64,000 nt of DNA from Salinisphaera sp049568105 (lineage in GTDB: Bacteria > Pseudomonadota > Gammaproteobacteria > Nevskiales > Salinisphaeraceae). The stretch's first letter is position 1. Each line of letters begins with the position of its first letter. Positions 27,736 to 36,256 of this stretch are shown here, in pieces. The DNA is taken from assembly GCF_049568105.1 (NCBI RefSeq), contig NZ_CP145335.1, forward strand, positions 806,001 to 870,000, written 5' to 3'. A program made the position numbers and the translations under genes. Below the pieces are notes generated by a model that was given only the letters and a program-made list of their open reading frames with translations, was not told the origin of the DNA and made no database searches.

Positions 27736-28379
27736 GAGCGATCAGTTCCACTTTTTGGGGCGACGATCGGACAACGCGCCGGCACCTATTCCACAGTACG
27801 AGCCGGGCCGCGCCACCGACGCAACATGAACGCGGGTGGCATATCGGCACACGTCTCATGCATGCGCGTTGTACGCAACTACGACGATAGTCGGATGCAT
27901 CGGGTATTAATGTTGCACCAGATTGCGCCATTCGTCCATTGCAATGCCCGGTTCAGACCCTTGTTTATCAGTAGATTTGCTATCTAATTCAATATGTTGA
28001 GTTTTTTAGTGCATAGGCCATCAATGGCGCCGCTACGACGAACGATGGATGGGGCCGTGGCTTGAAAAAAGATGCCAGCAGCCAGCACAGGGCAGCCGCC
28101 GACACCGGCCAGCTCCGGCCGGGGTACGCTATCCTGTGGGCAGGATCGTGGATGGGCATTGATCGCCCTCGGCGGCTACCGGCGTTTATGACCGGCACGA
28201 CCGGTGGGGCCAGCTTGCGAAGAAAAGGATCGCTGGCAACCAGGTCAAGGCGCACACGGGCGCTGTGTCGGCGTCTGCTGAGCGGCGACGGGACATTTTG
28301 AGCACGGGCCGCGCTTGGCTGAGTGGGCACCTTCAAGGCGCGCTGCTTCCACGACGCGAGTTTCCGATATCGAGACGCG
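27736..28379. promoter_or_regulatory. Divergent upstream region of cyo operon and DUF202 pair
   Basis: About 640 nt separate cyoA from the divergent DUF202 genes. An AT-rich patch at about 27900-28015 (TTTATCAGTAGATTTGCTATC and surrounding T-runs) probably holds the cyo promoter region. A reverse-strand frame of 135 codons (27989-28396) has no family resemblance and is not called. I see no RNA gene or repeat. Confidence 0.4.
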
Positions 28380-28751
28380 ATGACCGAAGAGAACAAGACG
28401 CCCGAAGAGCACGAGCCGGACTATCGTTTCACGCTGGCCAACGAGCGTACGTTTCTGGCCTGGATTCGTACCGCGCTGGCGTTGCTGGCCGGCTCGGTCG
28501 CCATAGTGCAGCTGGTGCCCGATTTCGGTATCCCCGAAGGGCGGCAGTTGCTCGCGGCATTGCTGGCGATCATCAGCGTGGGCGTGGTGGCCGGCAGCGC
28601 ACTGCGCTGGCGTTCCAGCCAGCAGGCAATGCGCCGCGATGCACCGCTACCCTCGACGCTGATGCCCTGGCTGCTGGCGCTGGGCGTGATCGTCGTCGGC
28701 CTGGTGGTGATGGGCTTGATCGTCGCCTACGGGGTGAACACCCGTGGCTGA
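28380..28751 (+). CDS. YidH/DUF202-family membrane protein
   Basis: The 123-residue protein has the DUF202 signature at its start (FTLANERTFLAWIRTALALLAG), then two more helices (LLAALLAIISVGVVAGSALRW and LLALGVIVVGLVVMGLIVAY). Function is unknown; the Escherichia coli homologue is YidH. The ATG at 28380 (MTEENKTPEEHEPDYR) is preferred to the frame start at 28323. It overlaps a second DUF202-like gene by 8 nt. Confidence 0.85.
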   Translation: MTEENKTPEEHEPDYRFTLANERTFLAWIRTALALLAGSVAIVQLVPDFGIPEGRQLLAALLAIISVGVVAGSALRWRSSQQAMRRDAPLPSTLMPWLLALGVIVVGLVVMGLIVAYGVNTRG

Positions 28752-29073
28752 GACCCCGATTGCGGAGCGTGCCGGGCTACAGGCCGAGCGCACCGATCTG
28801 TCCTGGTCGCGGACATCGCTGTCGTTTGCCGTCAACGGCAGCCTGCTTTTGATGCGTCATCATCTACCGGGCCCGGCCTGGCTGCATTTCGTCGCGGCCG
28901 GTCTGGCGGCAGCATTGCTGGTTTTCACGCTGTGTATGGCACAGCGTCGACGCCGGGTATTGGAGCAGCGGCCACTGCCCGAGCCGTTGGCCGATCCCGT
29001 GCCGCTGCTGCTCCTGGGCGGTGGTACGTTGGCGCTGGGTGTACTCACCATCGGCTTGCTACTGCTGGCCTGA
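28744..29073 (+). CDS. Second DUF202-like membrane protein (YidG type)
   Basis: The 109-residue protein starts at a GTG and has a DUF202-like opening (LQAERTDLSWSRTSLSFAVNG) and three helices, ending LGVLTIGLLLLA. It overlaps the upstream YidH-like gene by 8 nt. The tandem matches the yidH-yidG pair of enteric bacteria, where neither function is known. The GTG start is supported by the overlap, because no ATG lies nearby in frame. Confidence 0.78.
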   Translation: MAETPIAERAGLQAERTDLSWSRTSLSFAVNGSLLLMRHHLPGPAWLHFVAAGLAAALLVFTLCMAQRRRRVLEQRPLPEPLADPVPLLLLGGGTLALGVLTIGLLLLA

Positions 29074-29194
29074 CCGGTCCAGGCGGGCAAGACCTGCCGG
29101 AGCCGACATGGGCATGGCCTGGATCGTGCGAAGATACGACAGCGGCGTATCGCAATACGCTGCACGCAGATTCGAATAGCAAAGAGGGACTGCA

Positions 29195-30136
29195 ATGAAA
29201 CGATTCCAATCCTGGGCTGCGCGGCTGACCGCAGCGGCCATCGTGCTTGTGGCTGCTACCGGGGGTATCGCCACCGCCCAGGCTGAGACGGTCAAGTTCG
29301 GTGCAGCGCCGTGGCCCGGGGTGACGGTCAAGACCACGGTCGCACAGAAAATTCTGGAGGCGATCGGCTACGACACCCAGGTCACCAACGCCAGCTGGAC
29401 GATTGCCCTGCAGGCCGTGGGGCGCGGCGATATGGATGCCGATCTGGGGATCTGGATGCCGACCCAGAAATCGACCGTCGAGCCGATGGTGAAATCCGGC
29501 AAGATCGATCTGCTGGTCAAGAACGTGCCCGATGCCCAGTACGACGTGGTCGTACCGGATTATGTCTGGAATGCCGGCGTACACAGCATCGCCGATCTGA
29601 ACCAGCATGCCGATAAGTTCGAGCATCGCATCTACGGTATCGAAGCCGGCAACGATGGCAACCAGATCATGATCGATGCCATCAAAAACAACACCTACGA
29701 TCTGGGCGACTGGGATCTGCGCCCGTCCTCGACCGCGGCCATGCTCGCCGAAGCTGGTCGCAAGATCGACAAGAAACAATGGATCGTCTTCCTCGGCTGG
29801 AAGCCGCACTGGATGAACATCAAGTACGACCTCAAGTATCTGCAGGATCCGAAACAGATCTGGGGCGGCGGGTCGGCCGTCTATACCGCTATCAACCCGA
29901 TGTTCAAGAAGGATAATCCGAACGTCGCCCGCTTTCTCAAGCAGATGGTGGTGCCGTCCAAGATCCAGAGCGGCTGGATCTACGACTACGGCTACAAAGA
30001 ACAGCCGGCCGACCAGGTGGCCGAGCGTTGGATCAAAAACAATATGGATCGCGTGGCCGAATGGCTGGACGGCGTGACAACCGCTGATGGTTCGGGGCCG
30101 GCCTTGGCCGCGCTCAAAAAGAGCATGGGCAGCTGA
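29195..30136 (+). CDS. Glycine betaine/choline-type ABC substrate-binding protein (orphan)
   Basis: The 313-residue protein has a signal peptide ending AQAE and the OpuAC/ProX substrate-binding fold (VKFGAAPWPGVTVKTTVAQ, SWTIALQAVGRGDMDADLGIW, VFLGWKPHWMNIKYDLKYL). Its tryptophans resemble the aromatic cage that binds quaternary ammonium compounds. No permease or ATPase gene is adjacent, so it must work with a transporter encoded elsewhere. AAAGAGGGA precedes the ATG and a strong terminator follows. Confidence 0.85.
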   Translation: MKRFQSWAARLTAAAIVLVAATGGIATAQAETVKFGAAPWPGVTVKTTVAQKILEAIGYDTQVTNASWTIALQAVGRGDMDADLGIWMPTQKSTVEPMVKSGKIDLLVKNVPDAQYDVVVPDYVWNAGVHSIADLNQHADKFEHRIYGIEAGNDGNQIMIDAIKNNTYDLGDWDLRPSSTAAMLAEAGRKIDKKQWIVFLGWKPHWMNIKYDLKYLQDPKQIWGGGSAVYTAINPMFKKDNPNVARFLKQMVVPSKIQSGWIYDYGYKEQPADQVAERWIKNNMDRVAEWLDGVTTADGSGPALAALKKSMGS

Positions 30137-30170
30137 TTCGGATCGCGAATCGACGGCTAGTTCGCAGCCG

Positions 30171-30204
30171 AAGCCGGGGCCCTCAAGCGGGCCCCGGCTT
30201 TTTT
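30171..30204. terminator. Intrinsic terminator after the betaine-type binding protein
   Basis: AAGCCGGGGCCC (30171-30182) pairs perfectly with GGGCCCCGGCTT (30189-30200) across a 6-nt loop, and T residues follow on the plus strand. The T-tract overlaps the stop codon of the convergent AbrB-like gene. Confidence 0.92.
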
Positions 30205-31261
30205 ATGTGTTCGAACGGCGGTGCCGTGCGAACAGCGCCGGCCCAGCGATCAGAATGACCAGTACGCGCAGCATGTTGTGCAAAGTCACAAACGCCGGCT
30301 CGATGCCGAGTGCTAGCGCGATCAGCGAGATACCGGACATGCCGCCCGGCGAGAACGCGAGTAACAGCGCCTTTAGATCCAGCCCGGTCAGTGCATGCAG
30401 CCCGGCGGCAAAGCCTATCGAAACCAGCAGCATGACGAGGGTTGCGGTGATCGATAGGACCAGTCCCCGGCGCACTTCGGCCAAACTCGCGCCGGCGAAC
30501 TGGGCGCCGATCGAGCTGCCGAGCACGAGCTCGGCCCCCAGAATCGGCCCAGTCGGTACGTCGACGCTGGCCAAGCCGCTGATCTGGACCAGGCCCATCG
30601 CGATCAGCGGCCCGATCATGATCGCCCCCGGCAGCCGCAGTATCTTCGAGGCGGCCGCCCCGACCAGACCGACACCCGTCAATAGCAGCCAATGGCCGAG
30701 GGGCACGTCGACGAGCGCAACATAGCGATTCCCTGGACCGGCCCCGGGGCCGGCCAGCAGATGAAAGCCGACCACCAGCGCGAACACGACCAGCACGATG
30801 CGCACGGCATGCATCAAGGCGATCACGCGCTCGGCGCCGCCGTACTCGCCGCCGATCACGGTCATGGCCATAAAGCCGCCGGGCGCGGCCGAGAAATAGG
30901 CGGTCGGTGCGTCGTAGCCGCCCACCCGGCGAAAAAACAGATACTGCGCGCTGGTCACGAGTCCGACGTAGACCACAACGGCCGCCAGCGAGACCGGCCA
31001 ACGCACGAGACTGGACAGCAGCGACGGTTGCAGCGTGGCACCGATCATCAGTCCGAGCACCACCAACACGATGTTACGCAGCCCTTTCGGAAGGCTCGCG
31101 TTCATGCCACTCATCACTGCGATCGCGGTGCCGGTAATCGCACCCAGCAGCCACGGCATGGGCAGATGGGCCAGGGCGAACAGACCGCCGCCGGCGGTTG
31201 CCGAGAGCAGGGCGTTGGCCACCGGCAGCCACCGTCTGCTTCGGCGAGTTGTCCGAGTCAC
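30203..31261 (-). CDS. AbrB-duplication-family membrane protein
   Basis: The 352-residue protein has about ten hydrophobic helices arranged as two related halves. Each half has a glycine-rich helix start (PMPWLLGAITGTAIAVMSG and LPGAIMIGPLIAMGLVQISG) and an SAAPGGFMAMTVIG / AFSPGGMSGISLIAL motif. This is the family once mislabelled ammonia monooxygenase, now AbrB-like. Its function is unknown and it is often found near TRAP or tripartite tricarboxylate transporter genes. It starts 7 nt after the TRAP large permease stop, so it probably belongs to that operon. Confidence 0.82.
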   Translation of the reverse strand: MTRTTRRSRRWLPVANALLSATAGGGLFALAHLPMPWLLGAITGTAIAVMSGMNASLPKGLRNIVLVVLGLMIGATLQPSLLSSLVRWPVSLAAVVVYVGLVTSAQYLFFRRVGGYDAPTAYFSAAPGGFMAMTVIGGEYGGAERVIALMHAVRIVLVVFALVVGFHLLAGPGAGPGNRYVALVDVPLGHWLLLTGVGLVGAAASKILRLPGAIMIGPLIAMGLVQISGLASVDVPTGPILGAELVLGSSIGAQFAGASLAEVRRGLVLSITATLVMLLVSIGFAAGLHALTGLDLKALLLAFSPGGMSGISLIALALGIEPAFVTLHNMLRVLVILIAGPALFARHRRSNT

Positions 31262-31268
31262 GGCCGGC

Positions 31269-32576
31269 CTACTGTGTCAGCGACGGCAGCCAGAGTGCGA
31301 TCTGCGGAAAGATGATGACCAGAGCCAGACCGATCAGGCCCATCAACGCATAGGGCAACGAGCCGCGCAGCACGTCGGCGATCGTATAATCATCGGACAG
31401 CGACTGGACTACGAACAGGTTCATGCCCACTGGAGGGGTGACCGCGCCGATCTCCATGTTGATCACCAGGATCACGCCGAACCAGATCAGATCGATGTTC
31501 AGGGCCTGCAGGGCCGGCAGCAGGATCGGCATGGTCACCAGAATCGCTGCCGAGGCGTCCATGAACATGCCGAGTACCAGATACAGCACGTTGATTGCGA
31601 TCAGGAACTGCCACTGGGCAAGCTGCAGGCTGTCGAGCCAGCCCGCGACATCCTGGGGCACCCGCAGCAGCGATAGTGTGTTGCCGAATACCGAAGCGCC
31701 GGCGATCAGCATCAAGATCATCGCGCTGGTTTTGACGCTGTCCAGGGTCGCCAGGCCAAGCAGGCGGGGGCCCAGGGTGCGCTTGACCGCGATAGTCAAT
31801 AACAGCGCATAGGCCACGCCAATGGCTGCCGCTTCGGTTGGGGTCGCCAGTCCGGCATAGATGCTGCCGAGCACCACCACGATCATGGCCAGACTGCCCA
31901 GCATGCCGATCGTCAACGACGGTGCATCGGGCGCTGTCGTTGCCGGGGCAGTGCGGTCGGCGCCCGCAGCCGGCCCCAGCGGGCCACCCGCGGTTCGCGC
32001 GATCGTATAGAACGCGAACAGCAGCGCCAGCATCAAGCCCGGCAGAATGCCGGCCAGAAATAGTTTGCCGACCGAAGCCCCTGTCACTAGTGAGTAAAGA
32101 ATCAGCGAAATGCTCGGCGGAATCAGAATGCCGAGGCTACCGGCCACGGCCACGGCACCGGCGGCCATGCGCTTGTCGTAGCCGCGTTTGATCATCTCCG
32201 GGATGCTGATCGAACCAATGGTCGCAGCCGTTGCCGTGGACGAGCCCGAAATCGCGGCAAAGATCGCACTGGCCAGGATCGCAGCAATCGCCAGCCCGCC
32301 GGGCAGGCGACGTGTCACCCGCTGGGCGAAGTCGAATAGATCGCGCCCGGCCTCGCCCTTGAGCATGATCTGGCCCATGAGGATATACAGCGGGATCGCG
32401 ATGATCACGAACGAATGCACATCCGCATACGAGGTCTGGGCCAGGGCATTCATCCCCGGGCCGATGCCGATAGCCAGCATATAGCCGAGCACGCCGCTGA
32501 TCAGCAGCGCGATCGCGATCGGCACACCCAGGATCAGCAGGGCGAACAAAGCCACGATCATCAGAGTGAAATGCAT
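31269..32576 (-). CDS. TRAP transporter large permease (DctM family)
   Basis: The 435-residue protein has about twelve membrane helices and the DctM pattern: MIVALFALLILGVPIAIALL at the start, AIFAAISGSSTATAATIGSI, MAAGAVAVAGSLGILIPPSI, and GAVTPPVGMNLFVV near the end. It uses the Na+ gradient to import the ligand delivered by DctP. It is the third gene of a dctPQM set with a hydrophilic loop of about 30 residues that is longer than usual. Confidence 0.93.
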   Translation of the reverse strand: MHFTLMIVALFALLILGVPIAIALLISGVLGYMLAIGIGPGMNALAQTSYADVHSFVIIAIPLYILMGQIMLKGEAGRDLFDFAQRVTRRLPGGLAIAAILASAIFAAISGSSTATAATIGSISIPEMIKRGYDKRMAAGAVAVAGSLGILIPPSISLILYSLVTGASVGKLFLAGILPGLMLALLFAFYTIARTAGGPLGPAAGADRTAPATTAPDAPSLTIGMLGSLAMIVVVLGSIYAGLATPTEAAAIGVAYALLLTIAVKRTLGPRLLGLATLDSVKTSAMILMLIAGASVFGNTLSLLRVPQDVAGWLDSLQLAQWQFLIAINVLYLVLGMFMDASAAILVTMPILLPALQALNIDLIWFGVILVINMEIGAVTPPVGMNLFVVQSLSDDYTIADVLRGSLPYALMGLIGLALVIIFPQIALWLPSLTQ

Positions 32577-32632
32577 AGTCGGCTACCGGAAAACGCAGTC
32601 GGGTTAGAAGAGTGAGGCGACGGGCCGCGCGA

Positions 32633-33193
32633 TCAGTCGGCCGGTTCGGCAGACGTGGGGCGTTGGCCGCCCAGTAGCGCCAGCAACTTGTGAATCTCGG
32701 CGGCCAGCCAGGCTATGCCGCCGACCGGCAGCGCCAACTTGGCCACCCAGACCGGCCACTGCACGATATCCAGCGTTTTTTCGTTGAACATCCAGCTGCT
32801 ATGAAACTGCTGGTAGCCGGAATAGATGAAGACGCCGAGAAAACCGGCCACGATCACGAACCGAACCACGACCAGCATGATCGCGCCGCGCCCGAGCAGA
32901 TGTTCCAGCGAAATACCGGAGGTGACGTGGGCGCCGCGATAGCCGGTATAGGCTGCGCCGAGGAAGGCCAGCCAGATCAGGGCGAAGTTATCCAGGTCAT
33001 AAGTCCAGGAGTTGTCGATCGCGATCGCCCGTAACACGATGCCCAGCAGCACCGATGCGGTCAGGATCAGCGTGATCGCGGCGGCGAAAATACCGGCCGC
33101 GCGCCCGACCCAGCCGAAAAGAGCGGCCGCGCTGGCCAGCACCGATCGGCGCGGCGTGGCCGTCGTGCCATGGTGCGGGCGCTTGCTTGGCAT
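32633..33193 (-). CDS. TRAP transporter small permease (DctQ family)
   Basis: The 186-residue protein has four membrane helices, including AGIFAAAITLILTASVLLGI and FALIWLAFLGAAYTGYRGAH. The tryptophan-containing second helix is typical of DctQ. It stabilises the large permease and lies between the binding-protein and DctM genes, 15 nt after the former and 56 nt before the latter. Confidence 0.9.
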   Translation of the reverse strand: MPSKRPHHGTTATPRRSVLASAAALFGWVGRAAGIFAAAITLILTASVLLGIVLRAIAIDNSWTYDLDNFALIWLAFLGAAYTGYRGAHVTSGISLEHLLGRGAIMLVVVRFVIVAGFLGVFIYSGYQQFHSSWMFNEKTLDIVQWPVWVAKLALPVGGIAWLAAEIHKLLALLGGQRPTSAEPAD

Positions 33194-33208
33194 AGCGTGC
33201 TCCCGGGC

Positions 33209-34237
33209 CTATTCCGAGGAGGTGTCGATATCGTGCAGGATCTTCTGGCCCTGGCCCCCGGCGTCTTTCAAGTAGTTCTTGCGCGCCTGGGCCTGGGTGG
33301 CCTTCTGCCAGGTCTGAAGCTCGGCATCGCTCGGTCGGTAAACCTGGTTACCATTTTTCTTCATTAGAGCGATATCTTTTTTGAATTCCTGCTCGATCTC
33401 GGCCACTGCATCGCTTTCGGTGCTGGCTACGGCTTTTTGAATCATCTTGCGCTGGGACGGTTTCAGGCCCATCCACCATTGCCGGTTGACCTGTACCGGA
33501 TAGACCAGCGGCGCATAGTGGATGGCAGTGACGTACTGGCCAACCTCGTACCACTTGCGCGATACGATCGAGGACAGGCCCGATACGCCGCCGTCCAGGG
33601 TGCCGCGCTGGATCGCGGTATAGACCTCGCTGGAATCCATCGACACCGGCGTCGCGCCCTGGGATTTCAGAAAGATCGACGACAGCTTGCCCTCCGAGCG
33701 CATCTTCAGGCCTTTCAGGTCGGAAGGCCGCTTCACCGGATGCTGGTTGTTGATATAGCTCAGCGCATAGCCATAGAAGCTCCAACCGATTACCTGGGTG
33801 CCGAAACGGTTGAGCTGCTGATTGATGTCCTGGCCAAGCGGGCCGTGCAGCTTGTCCAGCAACTCAGAAGCATCGTCGACTAGAAAAGGAATGGTGTCCC
33901 ACTGCAGGGCCGGGGCTTGGTTCGACCACCAGTGCATGCCGCTAATGACCATATTGGCCGTGTTATTGGCTACGCCCTGGCCGATATTGGATTCCTTAAG
34001 CAGCGAACCGGAGGGGAAGGTCTGAACCTTGATATCGCCCTGGCTCATCGACTCGATCTTGTCGGCGATCTCCTGGCCCTGGTCAGCGACCGCAGTATTA
34101 GGCGGCATATACCAGGCCAGGCGGAGGGTCAGATCGGCCGCGCTGGCGTTGTGCATGCCTAAAAAAGCAGAGGCCGCGACCAGCGCGCCCCCGAGCAGTT
34201 TGCAGGTTTGGCGGCTATGACTATGACGGTGTTGCAT
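33209..34237 (-). CDS. TRAP transporter substrate-binding protein (DctP family)
   Basis: The 342-residue periplasmic protein has a signal peptide ending HNASAA and the DctP fold (LRLAWYMPPNTAVADQGQ, KVQTFPSGSLLKESNIGQGV, LKMRSEGKLSSIF, GTLDGGVSGLSSI). The conserved ligand-contact Arg of the family is in LKGLKMRSEG, as expected for carboxylate ligands. Next to tcuAB, the ligand is probably a tricarboxylate such as tricarballylate or a relative (inference). An operator-like palindrome lies upstream at 34299. Confidence 0.92.
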   Translation of the reverse strand: MQHRHSHSRQTCKLLGGALVAASAFLGMHNASAADLTLRLAWYMPPNTAVADQGQEIADKIESMSQGDIKVQTFPSGSLLKESNIGQGVANNTANMVISGMHWWSNQAPALQWDTIPFLVDDASELLDKLHGPLGQDINQQLNRFGTQVIGWSFYGYALSYINNQHPVKRPSDLKGLKMRSEGKLSSIFLKSQGATPVSMDSSEVYTAIQRGTLDGGVSGLSSIVSRKWYEVGQYVTAIHYAPLVYPVQVNRQWWMGLKPSQRKMIQKAVASTESDAVAEIEQEFKKDIALMKKNGNQVYRPSDAELQTWQKATQAQARKNYLKDAGGQGQKILHDIDTSSE

Positions 34238-34298
34238 GATGGTTTTACCGGCTTGATGACCCGAAAGCAGCGGCCAGGCCGCTTAATTCGTATATCAA

Positions 34299-34306
34299 TG
34301 TATACA
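34299..34306. promoter_or_regulatory. Operator-like palindrome TGTATACA upstream of dctP
   Basis: TGTATACA sits 62 nt before the dctP ATG. On the gene's strand the extended sequence is TTTTGTATACATTGATATA, which closely matches the site upstream of tcuA (TTTTGTATACATTTGTATA). The shared sequence in front of two transcription units of one locus suggests a binding site for the GntR-family regulator encoded between them. Confidence 0.65.
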
Positions 34307-34384
34307 AAAGAATGCAGCGGACGATACGCGACTAACGTTGTAGATGGCACGCAAGTCGCGGGCCGAATCGCGCCGTAGCGGGGT

Positions 34385-35062
34385 TTATTCGGCCGGTGGG
34401 GCGGCCTGCGTACCGTCGATCATCCGGGCGCGCATGAGCTTGAGCCGGGCGCGCTGGGCATTGCGGATATGGGTCTTGGCTGCGGTTTCGGCGCGGTTTT
34501 CGTCGCGGGCGTTGAGTGCTTCGATGAGCGCTTCGTGCTCAGCATGGGCGGTCTCGTACCGTCCGGCGACCTGCAGCGAGGTGCCGCCCAGCAAGGCCAT
34601 CGAATCGCGTAGACCGAGCAGGGCACGCTCGAGAAAACGATTATGGGCCGCGCGATAGAGCGAGGCATGGAAGACCCGATTGAGCTCGGCCAGCCGCTCC
34701 GGCTGATCAGCGAACTGGGGCTCGGAAACCACCAGCTCGGCTAATTCCTCGATTTCCGCTGCCGAGGCATGACGGGCGGCAAATGCGGCCGCCGAGCCTT
34801 CGAGGATCTCTCGGAGATCGTAGAGTTCCATGGTCTGCTGGTGATCCAGCGACGAGATCACGGCGCCCTGGTGTGGCACGATCGAGATCAGCCCCTTGCT
34901 CTCCAGGCGGCGGATCGCCTCCCGGGCCGGCGTGCGGCTGATCCCGAAGCGCTCGGCGATCTCGACTTCGCGCACCCGGGTGCCCGGGGCCAGCGCCCCG
35001 GACTGGATGGCTTCCTTGAGCTGCATATAGGCGGCTTCACCGCGCGAAACGTTGCTCGCCAT
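34385..35062 (-). CDS. GntR/FadR-family transcriptional regulator (FCD domain)
   Basis: The 225-residue protein has an N-terminal GntR winged helix (GTRVREVEIAERFGISRTPAREAIRRLESKGLI, cited in part) and a C-terminal all-helical FCD ligand domain with the metal-binding pattern (LREILEGSAAAFAARHA, NRVFHASLYRAAHN, HAEHEALIEAL). This subfamily usually responds to small carboxylates. It lies inside the tcuAB-TRAP locus, downstream of tcuB and upstream of dctP, and is the likely local repressor. Confidence 0.9.
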   Translation of the reverse strand: MASNVSRGEAAYMQLKEAIQSGALAPGTRVREVEIAERFGISRTPAREAIRRLESKGLISIVPHQGAVISSLDHQQTMELYDLREILEGSAAAFAARHASAAEIEELAELVVSEPQFADQPERLAELNRVFHASLYRAAHNRFLERALLGLRDSMALLGGTSLQVAGRYETAHAEHEALIEALNARDENRAETAAKTHIRNAQRARLKLMRARMIDGTQAAPPAE

Positions 35063-35074
35063 ATCCCCTCGTTT

Positions 35075-35086
35075 ATCGCATGCGAT
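35075..35086. promoter_or_regulatory. Palindrome just upstream of the GntR-regulator gene
   Basis: ATCGCATGCGAT is a perfect 12-bp palindrome placed 13 nt before the regulator's start codon, next to its ribosome-binding region (GAGGGG). It differs from the TGTATACA sites at tcuA and dctP. It could be a second operator or a promoter-proximal hairpin. The evidence is position and symmetry only. Confidence 0.35.
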
Positions 35087-35128
35087 TAATGTTTTTGGGG
35101 ATGAGCTTATCCTATTGTGCGAATGCGA

Positions 35129-36256
35129 TCAGCGCCGGGCGGCCGCACGTTGTTCGTGGGCGTGGCGAACCAGGGCCGCGACCCGATGTAGACCGTGCAC
35201 GAACTTGCCGTAGGGCAGGCTCACGAACAGCGCCGCGACGATGCCCAGATGGACTGTCAGGGCGAGACCCATCAGCGGCGTGGCACGCAGTACCAGCACG
35301 GCCAGGCCCGATACGCTGGTGGCCAGCAGCATCACGATGAATACCAGCCCGATATCCGCCGAACGGGGCTTGCCCTTGGCCGAAGCCGGGCGGCCGTTCA
35401 AAAGCCCGACCGGCCCGGCGATCAGGCCGATGCCGCCCAACACACCGAGCACGACTACGGGATGCCAGATCGCATACGGCGCCTCGTAGCCGAGGTAATG
35501 ACAGACCGTGGCCAGACTGGTCGAGGCAAGACACAACAAAAAGCCATAGGCCGTGGCATGGTGACACCAGCGTCGATGATCGCTCGGCCGTTCGGAGCCG
35601 CCGGTGCAGCCCGGCCCGCCGCCGTGTAGATAGCGGAGCGTGGCCGTATCTCGGATCGCCTGGGCGATCGAGCCCGCCTCCAGTGGCTCGCCATCGTGCG
35701 AGGCGCGCCAGAACCGCCGGACACTCAACGCCATCGCCAGCACCGCATACGCCAATAAGGCACCGAAGATCGCAACCAGCACCCCGTGCGGGATCAGTCG
35801 ATAGAAGGCGCCATCGCCGGTATAGGTCGTGAACATCGCTCCGGCCGCGTGCCAGCCGATCACGCCGACGATGAACGCCGCCACGAACACGACCGCAGCC
35901 AGCCCGATCCAGAAGGCGTTGCGGGCGAACAGGCCGGCACAGGCAGCCGGCCATACATAGCGCTGATACGAATTCTCGCGCAGGTCAGCCATGGCCTGCG
36001 GCACGTTCACACCGAACTCGTGCGGCGGCGCATACTGACAGGCGTCATAACAGGCGCCGCAGTTGTGGCAGAGATTGGCCAGATAGTCGACATCGCTCGG
36101 TTCGAAAGCCCGCCGCAGCTCCATGGCCGGAAATACCGCACACAGGCCTTCGCAATAGCGACAGGCATTGCAGATCGACATCTGTCGGGCTGCCTCGTCC
36201 TGGTCCATGCGGGCCAGTTCGGCGAGATTGAAATCCGAAGTATTCACGTCAGACAT
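35129..36256 (-). CDS. tcuB: Tricarballylate-utilisation membrane iron-sulfur protein (TcuB family)
   Basis: TcuB is thought to reoxidise the FAD of TcuA and pass electrons to the membrane. The 375-residue protein has two N-terminal cysteine clusters for Fe-S centres (CNACRYCEGLC and CHNCGACYDACQ) and at least six membrane helices with histidines (WCHHATAYGFLLC, VCHYLGYEAP). The ATG at 36256 (MSDVNTSDFN) has GGGAG 10 nt upstream and overlaps the tcuA stop by 8 nt. Confidence 0.9.
   Translation of the reverse strand: MSDVNTSDFNLAELARMDQDEAARQMSICNACRYCEGLCAVFPAMELRRAFEPSDVDYLANLCHNCGACYDACQYAPPHEFGVNVPQAMADLRENSYQRYVWPAACAGLFARNAFWIGLAAVVFVAAFIVGVIGWHAAGAMFTTYTGDGAFYRLIPHGVLVAIFGALLAYAVLAMALSVRRFWRASHDGEPLEAGSIAQAIRDTATLRYLHGGGPGCTGGSERPSDHRRWCHHATAYGFLLCLASTSLATVCHYLGYEAPYAIWHPVVVLGVLGGIGLIAGPVGLLNGRPASAKGKPRSADIGLVFIVMLLATSVSGLAVLVLRATPLMGLALTVHLGIVAALFVSLPYGKFVHGLHRVAALVRHAHEQRAAARR

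Noticed and set aside
27989..28396. A 135-codon reverse-strand frame upstream of cyoA
   Set aside because: Arginine/proline-rich composition, no motif, and it overlaps the start of the DUF202 gene on the other strand.
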